Assembly: GCF_001939115.1 (NCBI RefSeq)
Contig: NZ_MQTZ01000014.1
Location: forward strand, 1-33,570
Length of the DNA: 33,570 nt
Source: Leptolyngbya sp. 'hensonii'
GTDB lineage: Bacteria > Cyanobacteriota > Cyanobacteriia > GCF-001939115
Direction of reading: 5' to 3'
The notes under the pieces are model-generated. The model was not told where the DNA came from and ran no database searches. It saw only the letters and a program-made list of their open reading frames with translations. The position numbers were made by a program, and so were the translations under genes. Below, in pieces: positions 33,158-33,570 of the stretch (position 1 is the first letter of the stretch; every line of letters begins with the position of its first letter).

Positions 33158-33570
33158 ATGGTCATTCGGGTTTTAATTGCTGCCGATTCTGCCATCAGCC
33201 GGGCAGGACTGGAAGCCATCCTCGTGGCTGAACCAGCCCTGACGGTAGTCGGTCAGGCGATAGAACCTGCTGCCCTGGTTCGCCAGATCGAGCAGTTGGA
33301 GCCCGATGTGATCTTACTGAGTCTGGGCCTACAGGAAGAGGAGCCTCTGGCCACCTGGCTCAATTTCAGCATTGGCGATGATCCGGCGATCGTCGTGCTG
33401 ACAGACGACCTCCAGGAACCCTGGATTGGCCAGGCCCTTCGCATTGGGCTACGGGCCGTACTGCCCCGGGAGGTGAATCCAGAAGCACTTCTTGCCGCAG
33501 TGATTGGAGCTGCCACTGGGCTAGTCATCCTCCATCCCAGCACCCTGGAAGTCTTCCTGCCTATAGCCCG
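33158..33570 (+). CDS. NarL-type response regulator with atypical receiver, N-terminal part
   Basis: The gene runs off the window; 137 residues are readable. They form a receiver domain of the NarL/FixJ type, starting MVIRVLIAADSAISRAGLEAI. Where a phosphorylated Asp is expected (PDVVLMD), the sequence is PDVILLS, placing Ser55 there. The acidic pair at the N-terminal pocket reads Ala9-Asp10, and the usual Lys is replaced (VLPRE). Thr82 is kept. Phosphorylation at the normal site is thus excluded, and the domain is best called a pseudo-receiver. A C-terminal HTH is expected beyond the window. GGGGG a few bases before ATG 33158 can act as ribosome site. It follows the HtrA-like gene after 69 bases. 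Confidence 0.85.
   Translation, partial: MVIRVLIAADSAISRAGLEAILVAEPALTVVGQAIEPAALVRQIEQLEPDVILLSLGLQEEEPLATWLNFSIGDDPAIVVLTDDLQEPWIGQALRIGLRAVLPREVNPEALLAAVIGAATGLVILHPSTLEVFLPIA

Noticed and set aside
1-33570. The regulator fragments at the two window ends might be one gene on a circular molecule.
   Set aside because: Joining the ends puts the helix-turn-helix out of frame and gives a stop within ten codons; the two domains also look like different subfamilies.

Overview
The window is a gene-dense piece of a cyanobacterial chromosome. The evidence is at least nine copies of the cyanobacterial palindrome HIP1 (GCGATCGC; 3605, 4885, 8540, 9105, 9636, 10695, 11037, 14191, 27801), a GUN4-domain protein, an IctB-family protein, a predicted bilin-binding cyanobacteriochrome kinase, a plant-type 2Fe-2S ferredoxin and several small proteins of cyanobacterial type. 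I cannot place it below phylum. I see no tRNA, rRNA, CRISPR array, insertion sequence or prophage gene.

Layout. 1-4387 (mostly +): the 3' end of a LuxR-type regulator, a GUN4 protein, a GAF protein with a degenerate histidine-kinase core, and ictB. 4429-5398 (-): smpB and a small secreted protein. 6021-8660 (+): rfbB-rfbA-rfbC, three of the four dTDP-L-rhamnose genes, meeting leuC (-) stop-to-stop. 10148-12580 (-): a large PAS-GAF-GAF histidine kinase whose first GAF carries both cysteines of a DXCF cyanobacteriochrome. 12844-15576 (+): valS. 15583-18705 (-): a C39-like peptidase, a flavin reductase, cobM and lgt. 18851-19915 (+): rlmN, convergent with a small Cys-rich protein. After a 720-base AT-rich gap come ferredoxin, tldD and tldE (+), the last overlapping a pentapeptide-repeat gene (-). 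24917-27972 (-): a 66-residue protein behind an operator-like palindrome, then a CHASE2-GGDEF-EAL protein. 28225-28473 (+): a small exported protein. 28751-31869 (-): an LRAT-like protein with a PspA/Vipp1-like tail, an FHA protein and an aminopeptidase P. 32159-end (+): an HtrA-like protein with Thr at the nucleophile position and a NarL-type regulator lacking the phospho-acceptor Asp, cut by the window end.

How the genes work together. The housekeeping genes (smpB, leuC, valS, lgt, rlmN, cobM) are unrelated neighbours. The clearer functional units are rfbBAC (surface polysaccharide precursor), tldD-tldE (a two-subunit protease) and the FHA/LRAT pair. A recurring theme is signalling or protease proteins with altered catalytic residues: a kinase with Gln for the phospho-His, a receiver with Ser for Asp, and an HtrA-like domain with Thr for Ser. 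The candidates most worth testing are the cyanobacteriochrome kinase, the LRAT/PspA-like fusion with its FHA partner, and the HtrA-like/pseudo-receiver pair.
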